Assembly: GCF_963675165.1 (NCBI RefSeq)
Contig: NC_087392.1
Coordinates: forward strand, 4,175,442-4,239,441
Origin: Halichondria panicea
Taxonomy: Eukaryota; Porifera; Demospongiae; Suberitida; Halichondriidae
Direction of reading: 5' to 3'
Length of the DNA: 64,000 nt
In this document: in pieces, positions 22,588 through 35,700 of the stretch
Numbering within the stretch: the stretch's first letter is position 1
How the letters are laid out: each line of letters starts with the position of its first letter
Made by a program: the position numbers and the translations under genes
The notes under the pieces: model-generated
What the model was told of the DNA's origin: nothing
What the model saw: only the letters and a program-made list of their open reading frames with translations
Database searches by the model: none

Positions 22588-23430
22588 CATTTAGTGAATT
22601 TGTTTTTATTGAATAGCTCAGCAAAACTTCAAAATGGATTATCCTACTGTATTCAATTTATTTACCATCGAATGCTGATGCATGGCTTTGTAGGGAGGCA
22701 CAGAAAAAGATTTTAGGCCCCATGCAAGAGTGGTGTTTCACCCCTTTGCACATGGCTGCATGTATGCACGATAGTAGCCTCGGTCCCAGGCCAATTTTTT
22801 TTTAATACACTAGCATTCAATTAGAGAAAAGTCGGGCCGGGAACGAGGCTAGCACGGTATATATAGATGAATTGAGGCTTCATATTATAGAGTGGTTTAT
22901 TTTTTGTGTCCTGCGTGTTTGCATGTGTATAGTCTTGTGATACCAGTTGGGTTCTCTCTCTCCATGTACTAATGAGAACTGGCTGGTATTACGCTTAGCC
23001 TCGATCCCAGGCCGCACTTCTTCTATATATAGACCTGCGAAGGAGGCTACATATACTATCACGCTGGCTGTGCATGCTCTTAAACATGTAAGTATAATTA
23101 ATTTTGGGAAATAAGAATAATGGGCATGCAACTGTCTGAAAATTAATGGTGTGTTGAGAATTTGGGAATAGAATTTTGGGGAGCTAGAAAAAGCGCTCCC
23201 CGTTATGGCAATGGGTAGGGAGGGTGTCCTGCATGCTGGTTTTGTGATTTGATTTTGCGTATCTTCACTAGCGCATGCGCATACATAATTAATTATAAGT
23301 ATGCATGTGTTTCTACAAACAGCAAATGATTTGGTAACCATTGTGATCCCACATCTCTTGTTGAGTTATAATTATAAGAAAGCTATATATCTACTATTGG
23401 TAGGAGAACTGTATACAGGATTCTCCCGGG
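22588..23430. repeat. Post-gene stretch with two more foldback elements
   Basis: Up to about 22745 the sequence is paralogous to 1513-1745. 22775-22851 is a 77-bp member of the TAGCCTCG family (TAGCCTCGGTCCCAGGCC ... GGCCGGGAACGAGGCTA) with an imperfect 9-bp duplication (GCACGATAG / GCACGGTAT). 22996-23048 is a degraded member. No coding region is recognised. Confidence 0.65.
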
Positions 23431-25525
23431 TTCAGAACTTGGTGATGTGTGTGCCTCTTCGTGGAGGGTCCACGGGAGTCTCCCAGAGGCCTGTGTGGCT
23501 GTTGGTGGTGGGGGGCTCAGAACTTGCATATCGCCAGTACCGTAATGAGCTAATGTGGAAACTCCCAAATCACTGTCGGCTATAACAGGGAAGAATTTAG
23601 AGTAAAAACGAGCTGTGGCTATAGGCAAAAGCACAACCGTGCAGGACTAGCTGTCGACATGCATTGGTTACGTGAAAAACAAGAGCTACAATATAATTAC
23701 TATCGAAGGAAGTAACGGAGAAATTCATATTATGTAGCTGAATCCACAACCAAAGTACATTGCACGTACGTACGTAGTACATGTATAGCTTAATCTTTTA
23801 AGCAATCGGATTGATGCTCAACACTTTAATTTTACCTGGCGACTCTTTGCCTTGCTCCACATCAAACTCGAGTACGATGATGTCATTGAAATTGTCGACA
23901 GTGAATTTTTTGACAGGTTGGATGAAGCTGTCTTCGATTACCAGCTGTCCCTCGTAAGTCCCATTGGGGATCGCCACAGTTGACGAGGCATAGTGACCTC
24001 CATCAGAGTTCAACTTAAGGGAAACACTACCGGGCTGAGTGAAGTATGAAGAAAAATTGTTAAAGGAAGCAGTGGTAGTTGCATCATAGATTGAAGAGAA
24101 AGGGATTGGCAACGGAGGCAGTTCATGTGATGCTTTTACATTGAGTGTACACAGATCGGCCTGACACCATCCGTGTTTCGCCCTAAAACTCCCGCAAAAA
24201 CCCGGGAAACTTATTGTGTCTAATGCCTACTTCTCAACACTTGAACACATGCCGATGGTTGGTATCATGAATAAAATATAATCTTTATTTTCGTGAAGTA
24301 GCTAGAGGTACACAGAGCCTCTGTCAGAGGCTTTTTCCTGCTTGTGTTCCTATAGCTATGATAGAGCTAAGATTGTGTTACTAAGTAGTGTGCTATGTCC
24401 CAAATGGCCACAAAAATGAGGTGAAGTTGATGTTTGGCAGTAGAACTGCTCGTAGACTTTTTTTTACAGACGGCAAAAACAATTCTCATGAATTATTCAT
24501 GTTTAGACTCCCACGTTAGAAGTAAGCCTCGAGGCGAAACACGGATGGTACCGTAAGTGCACTCCGTTGCCAATCCCTTTCTCTTCAATCTATGGTCGTA
24601 TGACCTTTCATATACATATATGTATGTGCATTGTATACGTATATCTATAGTATTCTCTCTACAATAATTATTCTTACACTATGTATGTATATACAGCAAG
24701 AGATTAAACGCTTAGACGGAGTCTGAGTTTAAAGGTGCATGTAGCTAACCTCACCTAACCTCACCTCAAATGAAGCTAGGAGCATTATTTCGGGATAAAC
24801 TATATCAGTCAGCGGCTTCCACATGAACTGCACACAGCAGTACTCCTATCTGAAGTAGACTGCCTCGTAATCGTTTCATGATGAGACTGTTTAGTAGCAG
24901 ATTCATCAATTAGTTGCTGCATGGGAGAACACATTGCTAAAATCATGCAGGAGTGGTTCTTTGTACACTGTTGTCTTTTTACAAGCTAGTTACACGTATA
25001 ATTAGTACTACAGCTATAGTAAGTTTACTACTATGCATGTTAACTAACATGCAGCTGAAATATAACGAACACAAATTGATAATAATGCAAACACCTCAAC
25101 AGCTATGGTATATCCACACACTCTTAAGAGCCTCCAGACGCTTGACACACGTTCCAGACTCCGCTTCAGTTCATCTCTCTCGGTAGTCACGTCCTCTAAC
25201 AACTGCTGGTACACATTCATATCAGATGGAAACTCCTCCCCCTTTCTCAGCTCTCCCACATTGAACTCTGAAACCGACCGTAAAGGCTCTAGGTTTCCGT
25301 GGTTACCACTCCTTCGTGAGCTCGTTTTGACGTAGGTGAAATACCGGGTGCTCCTCTTGGTAGGGGGTCCACTACGGGGGGTCTCCCGGCTTCAGAACTC
25401 GCACTGATCACTTCTGAATCATTTTTTTCTTTGCTAAGAGTAGCTATTTCCTGAGAAATCTCTTCTTGCGCTATTAGGAGCAACTCAGCACTTTTGTCCT
25501 GTATGCATTTATAAGTAACCAAAAA
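23430..25525 (-). pseudogene. Scrambled exon remnants paralogous to the large CAP-Gly gene
   Basis: Four blocks match exons of the gene at 55.2-62.1 kb. 25040-25525 combines a coiled-coil exon start (KSAELLLIAQEEI) with the region encoding VGELRKGEEFPSDMNV. 24750-24860 matches the end of the second exon. 23812-24090 matches the third exon (VSLKLNSDGGHY, NGTYEGQLVIEDSF). 23440-23600 fuses pieces of the next two exons. Order and spacing differ from the parent and frames are interrupted. Single blocks keep open frames (104 codons at 23798-24112), so partial expression cannot be excluded. The function of the beta-rich segment is unknown. Confidence 0.6.
24089..24594. repeat. Inverted-repeat element overlapping an exon remnant
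   Basis: Outer arms AGAGAAAGGGATTGGCAACG (left) and its inverse before 24594, with inner arms ACCATCCGTGTTTCGCC / GGCGAAACACGGATGGT, enclose about 350 bp. A related end occurs at 47155-47250. The left arm lies within the open frame of the exon remnant at 23798-24112. Confidence 0.6.
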
Positions 25526-25802
25526 GAATAAGGTACTACAGGGAAGTAGTGGGGCGATGTGTCTGAACTAACAAAGAGTGCCAACACAATAATTAAAGTG
25601 TGTTGCAGCTACGTATGTATATACAGTACTTGTAGACAAAAAGTGAATCAATATTATTGGATCATGCCATGATTTATTGTGCAAATTACAAGTACCAGCA
25701 TGACAAAAATGGCTATACAATTATTGTACGGAGTAGCATAAATTATTATATATAGGTGGTGACAGCATTGCTCATAAGACTCTACAGTCCACGTTACCTA
25801 AA

Positions 25803-26058
25803 ATCAAGGCCGTAGCAAGCGGTTAGGCTGGTCATTGGCCTGACCACTTTTTGTGTAGCTAGGTGGGTAATGGTCGTCATCATTGAAAATTGCATGTGGT
25901 TTTCTGGTAATGGTCGTCAATATTGTAATCGATTAGTGAAATAGTTACACCTTGCACAACAAGCAATAAGCTATTGTATTAATGATGACCCTTTTTAGCA
26001 AAAATGTGCCTACCCATAAGTTGGCCTGACCACTTTAAACTTGCTTGCTACGACCCTG
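25803..26058. mobile_element. MITE of about 255 bp
   Basis: The ends are inverted: AAGGCCGTAGCAAGC at the left and GCTTGCTACGACCCTG at the right, with GGCTGGTCA / TGGCCTGACC continuing inward. No certain target duplication is seen. Confidence 0.6.
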
Positions 26059-26328
26059 TAAAGTTGATGGCAAATCAATTTTGATTAACTATATAGCACT
26101 AGGCTGATCGATTCTGCCATAATTTAATGGATTGACTATAATGTAATGCAAATTGTTCTTCAAGCTTCACAATATCTCTTCTTTTAATAATATTATAGTA
26201 TTTACGTCCTAGATTGGAAAAAAAAAATTTCTTGTACTTTGAAACAGAAATTACATATTCGAAGACAAGGCTTTAATTAGTGTAGGTATAATTATGAATA
26301 GGACATGAGGCACAAGTCACTAACTTAC

Positions 26329-27264
26329 TTTTCCTCCACCAAGTAGCTTCGAAAAATCTCCACTTGTTCGTAGATTCTGTGATGCCAGTTGCTTCAAAGT
26401 TGAGAAGTTGATGGGCGGCTTTTTGAGTTGTCGAGGAGACAATTTTTAATTAAAGGTAACAGGCAACTGTTTTGAGCTTGTTCAATAGCCACTCTTCGCT
26501 TAGCAATTTGTATCTCTCCATTTTGTACCTCTCTAACCGAAGGTGCTATTTCGTGAGCAAAAGGGAATTTTACTTTTGAGTAGCCGTGTAAAGAGTGCAT
26601 GACTGCACCAAACGAGAAAATGTCAAATGACTGGTCATATTGTGGATTCGGTTGAATAGCTTTGGGTGACATGTAAGCAAATGCTCCAGGTTGGCCAGCA
26701 GTGTGTGCTTGAAGTGCAGACATTAGAAAAAATTTTGATGCTCCCAAATCAGCTATCTTTGCTTTTCCTTCTCCTGAGATTAGGACATTACCAGCAGAGA
26801 GATCTTGGTGGATAACAAAAGGTGTGCGGTTGTGAAGATACATAAGACCATATGCCACGTCCAACAGAAATGATACTTTGATCGATTCAGGAATCTCTTT
26901 ATATGCTTCCACGAACTTCCCTAAATCCCACTGAAGCCTCTCGACAATCAAAGCCAACTCTCCACTATACATCCCATAGTGGATACCCAGAAATTGAACA
27001 ATGTTCGGGTGCCTCAACTGACAGTGAAGGGTGCACTCGTCTCGAAACTTGCATCCACACCTTCTTTGTCTAGTTTCATTGGTCCCTTGAACTGCTGTTG
27101 ATAACCTATGAGGATATCGTGAAGACATTTGGCTACACATGGAACACCATAGACTTCGACTTCATACACAGCTCCAAAAGAGCCCCTCCCCCTCTCAGTA
27201 GCATCCTCCAAACCAACCACATCTCGTAAGCTGCCAAATCATCACGAGTTCCAACTTCTGCCAT
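26329..27264 (-). pseudogene. TKL-like protein kinase pseudogene
   Basis: This is the paralogue of the kinase exon at 53272-54225, with very high identity along its length. Damage relative to that copy includes a 7-bp loss just after the start (around 27225), a 10-bp loss before the FRDECTLHC segment (around 27050) and extra sequence near 26590. The catalytic loop reads HQDLSAGN instead of HRDLSAGN, and MPPEAL has become MSPKAI. A degraded copy of the following coiled-coil exon is at about 26160-26215. Frameshifts plus loss of the HRD arginine argue against a working enzyme. Confidence 0.8.
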
Positions 27265-27339
27265 AGCTTTTTATGCCTCGGTGCGCATGCGCAAGCGAGG
27301 TATACCATAGATACTATCATATTATCCTATGGATACTGA

Positions 27340-28265
27340 AGATTATCACGAGTCTGTGCCAGTAACTGCACTAGTGCCTGCAAGGCATGAGTGACAGTTA
27401 CTAGGCACGGACGAGTGATAATCATCAGTATCCATGGGATAATGCATTTATTGCTTGGCAACCAAAATGCAGGTTGAATCTGCGCATGCGCAACATGCGG
27501 TTGCTTTATCAACCAGAAGAATGCGTAGCAACAAAATTGATTTCTCCCAGTTGAAGACAGTTTAAGAGAAAGAAAACAGCTAGAAAGACAAAGAAATAAG
27601 ACTCTAGAACACCAAGAGAGCTTGCAGAAGGCTACTTAAAGATTTTGTAGAGAACAGACAAGAAAAAAGACAAGAAAAACGTTGACAACCAGCAACCCGT
27701 TTTGAAAATGGATAGTTCTGAAGGATAAACAGCATGTGCTTGCTTTCTATCATGCTCCAGTGTATCAGAAGAGGAAACATGCACCGCTATAACTGAAGAA
27801 AAGTGTGACAACCGTTTTTGAAGCCAAAACGACTTTATACAAGCCTGAACAGGCTTATATGGTGGTGCAGTACACTTCTACATGTGCAATACTCCGCTCA
27901 AAGCACCCACTTCCAACACTGATGCCTGTTTGATGCGTTAAATATGAACACTGACAACCTCCTGACCCTCAGCTTCACTGCAAAAAGAGCACAGAAGTGA
28001 TACAGAGCATCAGAAAACAAGAAAAGAGACTGATAAACATTGCAATGCATAATTATAAGCGTGTAAACTATGTTTTTCTTGTTCTTTCACTGCTGAAAAC
28101 GTTTTATTCCAAATAAGAATCACTTCTTAGTGTGCAATAACAAGTGCAATAATACTTCTGGGTGTGCAATATGGAAAAATATCTGCACAGTCGGTGATGA
28201 GTCGCTTCCTGTGCAATTTGAATGTAAAACGCTGATGTCAGCACTTATTAAAAAGCAATAATATA
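27340..28265. repeat. 0.9-kb dispersed element, copy 1
   Basis: It matches 45930-46780 nearly base for base, from GATAATCATCAGTATCCATG to CACTTATTAAAAAGCAATA. The left side here carries an extra inverted segment (ATTATCACGAGTCTGTGCC opposite GGCACGGACGAGTGATAAT). No long open frame is present. The class is unknown. Confidence 0.75.
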
Positions 28266-28675
28266 AATTACACTAATTTATAGTATCTATGGGTATACGG
28301 TGTGTTTGTGTGTGTAGACCGCTACAGCTGCTCAAGGATGAATCAAGTGCAAGTAAGAGTTTCTATAGGCTTCTAGTCATGTTTACTTGGATTTTAATTC
28401 GTGGATTTGCAAAATAATGCTTCATTCTCGAGTTATGCCTAGTTTTGCTTACTTGGAATGCCATTGCAGCCTTTTCAGAAGAGTCCGTAGCAAAACTTGT
28501 TCACCGAATGTTACTACTCTACTTAGTAGTTAGCTCTGCACTAGAACGCTAGCTATTGGTAGCTGCAAGAGTGAGCAGAGAGCTGCAAGGCTCTGCGCTG
28601 CTGACTTGCCATTCATTTTAGACTTGAACTTTTGGCATCGATCGTTTTCAACAACAATCATGGTTGATCATTACC

Positions 28676-29415
28676 TAGTCTCATAGATCAGCCCCCTCCT
28701 GAGAAGGGGTCTGAGCACTCTTGTCTTGAGGTCATTTCACAGTGGAATGTGCCAGACCAATGGAATGTAATCAATTCCTGACCTTACGCCCCCGCGTATT
28801 TGTTAATTGTACAAAGCGTCAAGCGCAGGCATCTCTCTCTCTCTGAAGAAGGTGCTTCAATATATTACATGTATGTCTTTTGCCTGTGGTGCTAACTCTG
28901 TGCCCAAGGACCCCTGCTTGGCTTGCTTATGCTTCGTAGCAGCGTCTATGTATGAAGCGTTTACCATACATGCGTAATGCATGATTATCAAATGCGTTGA
29001 GCAACGTGCAGTTCTTTATTGCCTCCTATAATATCACCTGACTAGAATAAGTCAATCTGATTGAGCCGCTGGAATTCCAGCGTGTGCAACAAAACTACAT
29101 CAAGAGTGCTCAGACCCTAGCCTCTACACAGGCTCTCCTTTTTCGATCTGTTCTTTATCACAATCGTTCAATAAGATAAAATACTGTATTATTCGTTCAA
29201 TGAGATAAAATACGGTATTAATTGGAGGAATAAAGAAAGAAATAGACGTAGAGTGAGACTTACTTTTTCTTAACTGTACGCCCATTTCTTTCTTTGCTGC
29301 CTCACTATGTCTTTCTTATGTTTATGGATGAACAGTGACAACAGTAAGAAAAAGTAAGGCCTGGGAACGAGGCTACTCAGACCCCTTCTCAGGAGGGGAC
29401 TGATCCATGAGACTA
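28676..29415. mobile_element. Transposon with 10-bp target duplication, itself containing a second element
   Basis: The ends are TAGTCTCATAGATCAG and its near-inverse CTGATCCATGAGACTA, continuing inward as CTCCTGAGAAGGGG / CCCCTTCTCAGGAG. The duplication GATCATTACC is at 28666-28675 and 29416-29425 and occurs once in the empty paralogous site near 42836. Without the nested insertion at 29118-29375 the element is about 473 bp. No transposase is seen. Confidence 0.85.
29118..29375. mobile_element. TAGCCTCG-family element nested in another transposon's inverted repeat
   Basis: The ends are TAGCCTC and GGGAACGAGGCTA. The 9-bp duplication CTCAGACCC is at 29109-29117 and 29376-29384. It is inserted within the right terminal repeat of the 28676-29415 element. 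Its interior shares sequence with 21464-21555. Confidence 0.85.
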
Positions 29416-29705
29416 GATCATTACCCACTATTCGCATGCAGAAAATTAAAGATGTTCATCATAATCAATGTGTGTATAAAAGCTAGCTATTAGTAGTTTT
29501 AGCTTTGGCACCTCCACCGAGGCATCAGCACCCGCGGTGCTTTCATTTATTACGGTTTTTGATTAGCTCCGCCCACTTTTCCCTGATGGGCATACACTTC
29601 GATCAATCACCGCGGGTGAATCCAACACCAAGGGCGTATAACACCCACCAGTTCTTGTAACAAACAACAAACAACGAACACTTATTACTATGACTATAAA
29701 ACAGT

Positions 29706-32700
29706 TTAATAGACGTAAGCTGACTCCATTTCTACAAACACCTTTGACACTGGCACATAGAGAGCATAGCCCATAGGTCTGTGTGTGTGCGTGGGATGGG
29801 GTGGGGTGGGTGGGGGGACATTGCATTAATACTTGCAACTTGCATGTAACAATTATAATTTATATTGCCAAAAGAAGAGATTAAGTGGGTAGAACACAAT
29901 CACGTCAGTGTTGTACAAGGTAAATACTAACAGCATGAATGTACATGTAAGTACATTGTATTTGTATTCTCATGCACTCACGATTTGAAATATCTCTTCC
30001 CATCCTTCTTGTAGGTGCCATCGTTGTCCCCAGATATGCCAGACCGATAGGGCACTGTGCGGGATGGTTCATACATGTTTACAGGAGAGGGTAGCAGTCA
30101 GTTTGACTGTAATTACCAATAAATCTGATTATCTCCTATGTTATACCATATAGCGCGAGGGGTTTTATTAACCCGAGGCGCGTGGGCGGCCACGGGTTAT
30201 AGTAGTCGTTTGGTTTGTTTGTTTGTTTGTGACAGGTGAATCTACTCACCTGGATGCCACAGCACTGCGTTTACAGCATGGATAGCCTTCATACAACAAG
30301 TTATTAATTTTAATAGTGGCAGAATTTCATGTTAAACCTTCGTTGTCAAATAAAAACGAGCAAAAGCTAAGAAGCTTGTGACTGGGTCTGCTTACCTGGA
30401 TGCTCTAGCACTGCGTTTACAGCATGGGTAGCCTCCACACAACAAGTCAGTACTTCTAATAGTGGCAGCTTTCGGTGTTAAAGCTTTGTTGTCTAATAAA
30501 AGCGAGCAAAATGTAGCTTGAACAGAACTTGCACATGCGTTACTTATAACTGAAGTGATCCTGTACCAGGTCCAGAAACAATGGAACAGGGTCACTAAAG
30601 TAGAAAGCTGTATATACCAGGAACAATATTGGAACAGGGTCACTAAAGCAGAAAGCTTGCTTTAGCTGACTGGGATCCATGCAGGACCTGGAGCCATACT
30701 TCTCTGAGACTCCATGCTTCTTTGCTGTGATCCTAATCCACAGTGCATATATTTATAGTACTACTACCTGTTCTCAAATGTTTCAGCATGCCTCCAGTCT
30801 GGTTTAGTTTTATTGCTCCTGAGTTGCTGTGCAAGTCATGCATGATGATGATAACAACATCACTATATGCACTGCATTATATCAGTCTTCTGGTTTCTTT
30901 ATAATCATGTCACCAGCCAAGGGTTTGCACTTTAGTGCTCTAGTTTTCTCTGTTTTCGTGGGTTAGCAATGCTATTCCCACGAAATTGTTCTTTACTTAC
31001 GTGCAAAGAAAAACATGGCCTGGATATAAAGCAGTCAACCCACAAAATTTATTCAACGAAATGTTTTTAAGAGGCCATTCCACAAAATTTAAGTGCCTCG
31101 ATTTAACATTTAGTGCTATACGGTAGACAGTATTTAATGCTTTGGTGGGATAGACTAAGCTACATGTACATTTACAGTGTACTGTGCAGTATATTAAAGT
31201 AAAACTACATGAACTTTTACAAGCTGAAATACGATGGAGGTGCGAAAATTCATTCACTAAAATAGAAACTTACTTGATACCCGACAGTCCATTTGTATTC
31301 CCGCCAGTTCCTTTCCATATACCTCCCCCACAAACATCAGTGTTCCCTGCTCAAACTCCTCCCCCCTCTTGATCACCACCCTCGGCTTGTTTTTGGCATT
31401 CAACGCCCCACGAGGTCTACCGATGCTCATAACTTTAGTACCTTCACTCGTCTTCACGTCCACCATTTCAAACGAGGATGATTCCTTGTACTGCTTTGCT
31501 CGACTGCCTGATGTTGTATGCTTTCTATAATATGCATTAGAAGGTTCCATATTTAGAGGAAGTAGTTCAGTTTCGAGCTGAGATATTTGTGGGTCTTCAG
31601 GCCAGAAGAGATGATCGTCTCTTGGTTTGGGGGGATCTCCAAATGTTTTATGTTGAGAAGTGGGCAGTGTGGCACTTGGATTGAGGCGTGACTGCTCATT
31701 GGACACTATAGAACCAGAGAAGGAGGGACACAGGATTAATTAACCGTAAGCACTAACTATGACCTTTTAATTCAGTTCTTTGAACATTTCATCTCTTCTT
31801 TCTATATATCTCTGTACATTGGACACACGTGGCAATGCCTATAGCTTTAGTCGTGGGTGGGCGTGTCCAATAAAGCAATTATAAAGAAAGAAAATAATTA
31901 TATTAAACGGTCGTTTAGTGCTATTGTGTCATTTGAGTGTATTTAGCAGGGAACTATGAGCTATAGTACCGGTACTATAGATTGCTCTGGGCTACAAACT
32001 ACAACATTGTACATTGTATTGTGATTTACAAGAAGATACACATGTAATAACATAAAAATTATTGTAGCTAGATGCTTTGTCTAGTAATAATATAATAACA
32101 GAACTAGAATGAAAGAGAGAAGCTCTAGTTTCTTTTTTTGGCTTTGTTCAAAAGCAGTAGGAGACGCTCGTTTTTTGGGTAGTGTTCTGTGCTTTTTTGC
32201 TGCAAGGCTGCATGGGGGAGGAGCTGGATGTATGGAAGTGCTGGGATTCTAGCTTTGGCTTCTTCCTAAAGTTCCTTTCGCTTTGTTCAAGAGTAGTATA
32301 GGAGCCGCTCGTTTGCTGGGCTTGTTTGCTGCAAATTATAGCTTATAAGTGTCTTCCTTTCGCTTTGTGAGAGCCGCTCGTTTCTTGGGAAGTGTGCTGG
32401 GCTTGTTTGCTGCAAAACTGGGGGAGGAGCTGGATGTTTCCGTTTTGTGGGTGGAGCTAGGACTATAATTTTGTCCATCAAACTGAGGTGAAGGAACAGG
32501 GTTGACTTGAATAGAGACCACAGATTTAGTAGAGACACAGAGATGCCAACTTCAGATATTAGTTTTCAAAAGAATAATGATGCAGTTGCTAGGTTGGCTG
32601 TTTATATAGGTTGACTGTTGCTAAGCTAGTGCATTTCTAGTAGCCAATAGGTTTTGGGATCTAAATCAGTTAGAACATGTGCATTCGGTATCTATGGTTA

Positions 32701-35700
32701 TAGTGTCCCTCATCCCTCGGGCTAAAGCCCTCGAGCTTTGGGACACTATAACACATAGATACCTCATGCCCATGTTCTAACTATAATTCACTACAAAAAA
32801 AATTAATCAATTTAACAATTTTTTTAATGGTCAAAACAATTGAAACTGAGGTGACATTTATTAATGTAGCTTTAACGAAGTACAAAAAGCGTCAATTCAA
32901 CTTTTATGTAATAATTATAACAACTATTTAAAAATACTTATAAGTATTAATGTATAAATGTAGTTTTAACATTATTATTGCTAGGTTAAAACTATTGTGT
33001 TTTATTGTCAAATCTACTTAAGCCATACATTAAAACAACCATTAAGAAAATACTTATTATAATAAATAAGACTCATTATAGCTAAATAAATTCCTAAAAC
33101 AACGATTTACAAATGAATCGGTATAACAATTATTATTCAATTCAATAAATAATATGTTAATACAAAAATAGTGATAGGAAACGTTCGTGACAACTGAGTG
33201 AGACAATGGTATACAATGTTAAATTAGAAGGACAGTTTTAAATTAATAATAGTAATTCTCCTTGGTGTAACATACTGGACTCACAAGTATAGCAGACCGA
33301 TCACTCTTGACCATGCAGAGTCCACCTATAATAGTAAATACATCATTGTTATTGATATTAATTATTACCGTGTATTATCAATCACCGAGAGGATATCCAA
33401 CAATGACGCCACTTCTATCCATTCGTCTGTTTGTTTCGTTTGTTCTCGCATGTCAAGCTTGCCAGTTTAAGGAATTTCTGTAGGAAAAAGTATATGCTTA
33501 GAGGTATATTGACAGTGACAGTGTTCACCAGAAAACTAGACACTTTATGCTTGTCCCTCACCTCTCACAGAAGTATCATCATCCACTTGGTGTAGTCACA
33601 GTCATACCTATTAAAGCCTTATAATTATACTGTTGAGAACATTTCATGTCTGTCCCTCACCTCTTACAGAACTAGAAGTATCATCATCCACTTGGTGTAG
33701 TCGAGTCACAGTCATACCTATTAAAGTTTTATAATTATACTGTTGAGAACACTTCATGTCTGTCCCTCACCTCTCACAGAAGTATCATCACAGTCAGATT
33801 TATAGCAGCAAATGTCCAGCATAATTATAGTAAGGGTGTCTTCTCTTTTTTTGGAGCACATGGTTTCACAGATCTAGATCTACTGAGCATGCGCAATCTT
33901 AGACTTAGCATAGCCACGCCCACAATTTCATTTAGTTTCTCTAGGTCCTCTATATCTATGGTTCTATGCAAACTTGCTTACAATGTTCATGACTGTATAT
34001 ATAATTTCACATCACTCATGCTATTATAAATGGATTGTTAAAAATATTGATTGTATATAATTATATGTGTGCCTGTGTTAGAACAAAATTAATATTATTA
34101 TTGTTAAATCTAAATTTATATATTGTATTCTAACATGCTGCATGATAGAGTTTCAAATATAATTTAATCAAAATGAGTTTGTTAGTTTGATTTAAGATAT
34201 CAATAATAGATTCTATGTAAATTATTGTAGAAATAAAAGACATTGTGTGGTTCTACAATATTTTAAGTTAAAACCACATATACTGATTATTTTAACGTTG
34301 TCTTTTTATTTTACTAAATATTAAGTTGATTCAACTGTTTAAGAATAATGTTAAAACGATTATGCAATGTAGTTTCAAACAAAATTTTTTGCAGTGTTAA
34401 CTTAGTGCCTATTGTGTCCTCTCTCCTCTGCTGTAGAATAGGGAAAGTACACATTATACACCGAAAAATTATATAGCAGGGGAAATTAATAGGGAGCCTC
34501 CCCTGTACTTCCCTTAAACTGTTGACAAAAACAAAACATGCAATGGTTGAATGGACTACAAACACTGTAACTAGAGCATTAACGTAAAGAAGCAACAAAC
34601 CAAAGACATAGTTTTCTACAATACCACTGATCCTGGTAAAGAATCACTTCAGCTGCAAATATGTACCTCGAATAAATTAAAGGTCGCGTGTACATATAAG
34701 CTAGCTAGCCAACGTGCAAGTTCCAAGCTTCTTAGTTCTTGCTCGCTTTTATTCAACAACCATGAAAATCTGCCACTATTAAAACTAATAACTTGTTGTG
34801 TGAAGGCTATCAATGCTGTAAACGCAGTGCTATGACATCCAGGTAAGTAGACTCAGATATTAAAACAGACAAACCAAACGACTACTATACCCACGTGCCG
34901 CAGCCAGAGGAGGTTGGACACGATCACGTGCACCACTTTTTTTGCTGAGCTGGCACAAAAATTGACAATGAGTTCTATGTAAACTTCTAGCTGATGTTGC
35001 ACGGTCATTAGAGACTGAAGGCAAACTTTAGGTGCCTCTCTGGCTTCTTTTGAATATAAAACTTTCATTAACCAACCCGATCCCCAGCGATCCCCTCTAT
35101 TCTGGCGAGTTATCAGTGCAAACAGTGTTTACTAGATTCTTGCCAGCCAGTACAATGCAAGCTGCATACAGACAGCACCGCTGAACTATACTCTACCCTA
35201 TAGTCTAGCTAATCTTGGTCCAGCCAGACAACAGATACAGCTAGTCCGGTGTTACAAGTCAGCAAAGCAAGAGTATCCATAACTTTTTATTACAGTTATT
35301 CGGTATCTATGGTAACGTGAGCAGAGACCTTAGGAATGTCACATGGTTGATGACGCGTGGCCAACCTCCTCTGGGCCGCGGCACGGCCTCGGGTAATTAT
35401 AGACCATTGAAAATTATAGACCATTGAAAATTCCTCCCAATTATCAATAACTATATACTTGCTATAACTCACGTCCATCATGTCTCACAACTGGTGAGGT
35501 AGTGCAGCGCTAGCCCGTCACTACCGGCGACAGGGGTGTTGCACAGAGGGCAGTGGGTGGGATTGGCTTCACTTATACTTAGATCAGGTATGGGGTTGGG
35601 GTTAGTAACCATAGCGGGCCTAGGGGACTAATAGGTGTGTGTGCAGATAGTGATTGCATACAGATCTAAAGTATTCCGTACGTGGGATTTGATGGAAAAA

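Larger units (their letters stand above)
28310..29555 (-). repeat. Dispersed repeat copy (minus orientation), interrupted by a nested element
   Basis: The reverse complement matches 42675-43270, from CACCGCGGGTGCTGATGCC to GAGCAGCTGTAGC. It is split at 28676-29415 by a transposon, and the plus-strand copies at 42836 and 17310 show the uninterrupted site. Confidence 0.8.
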
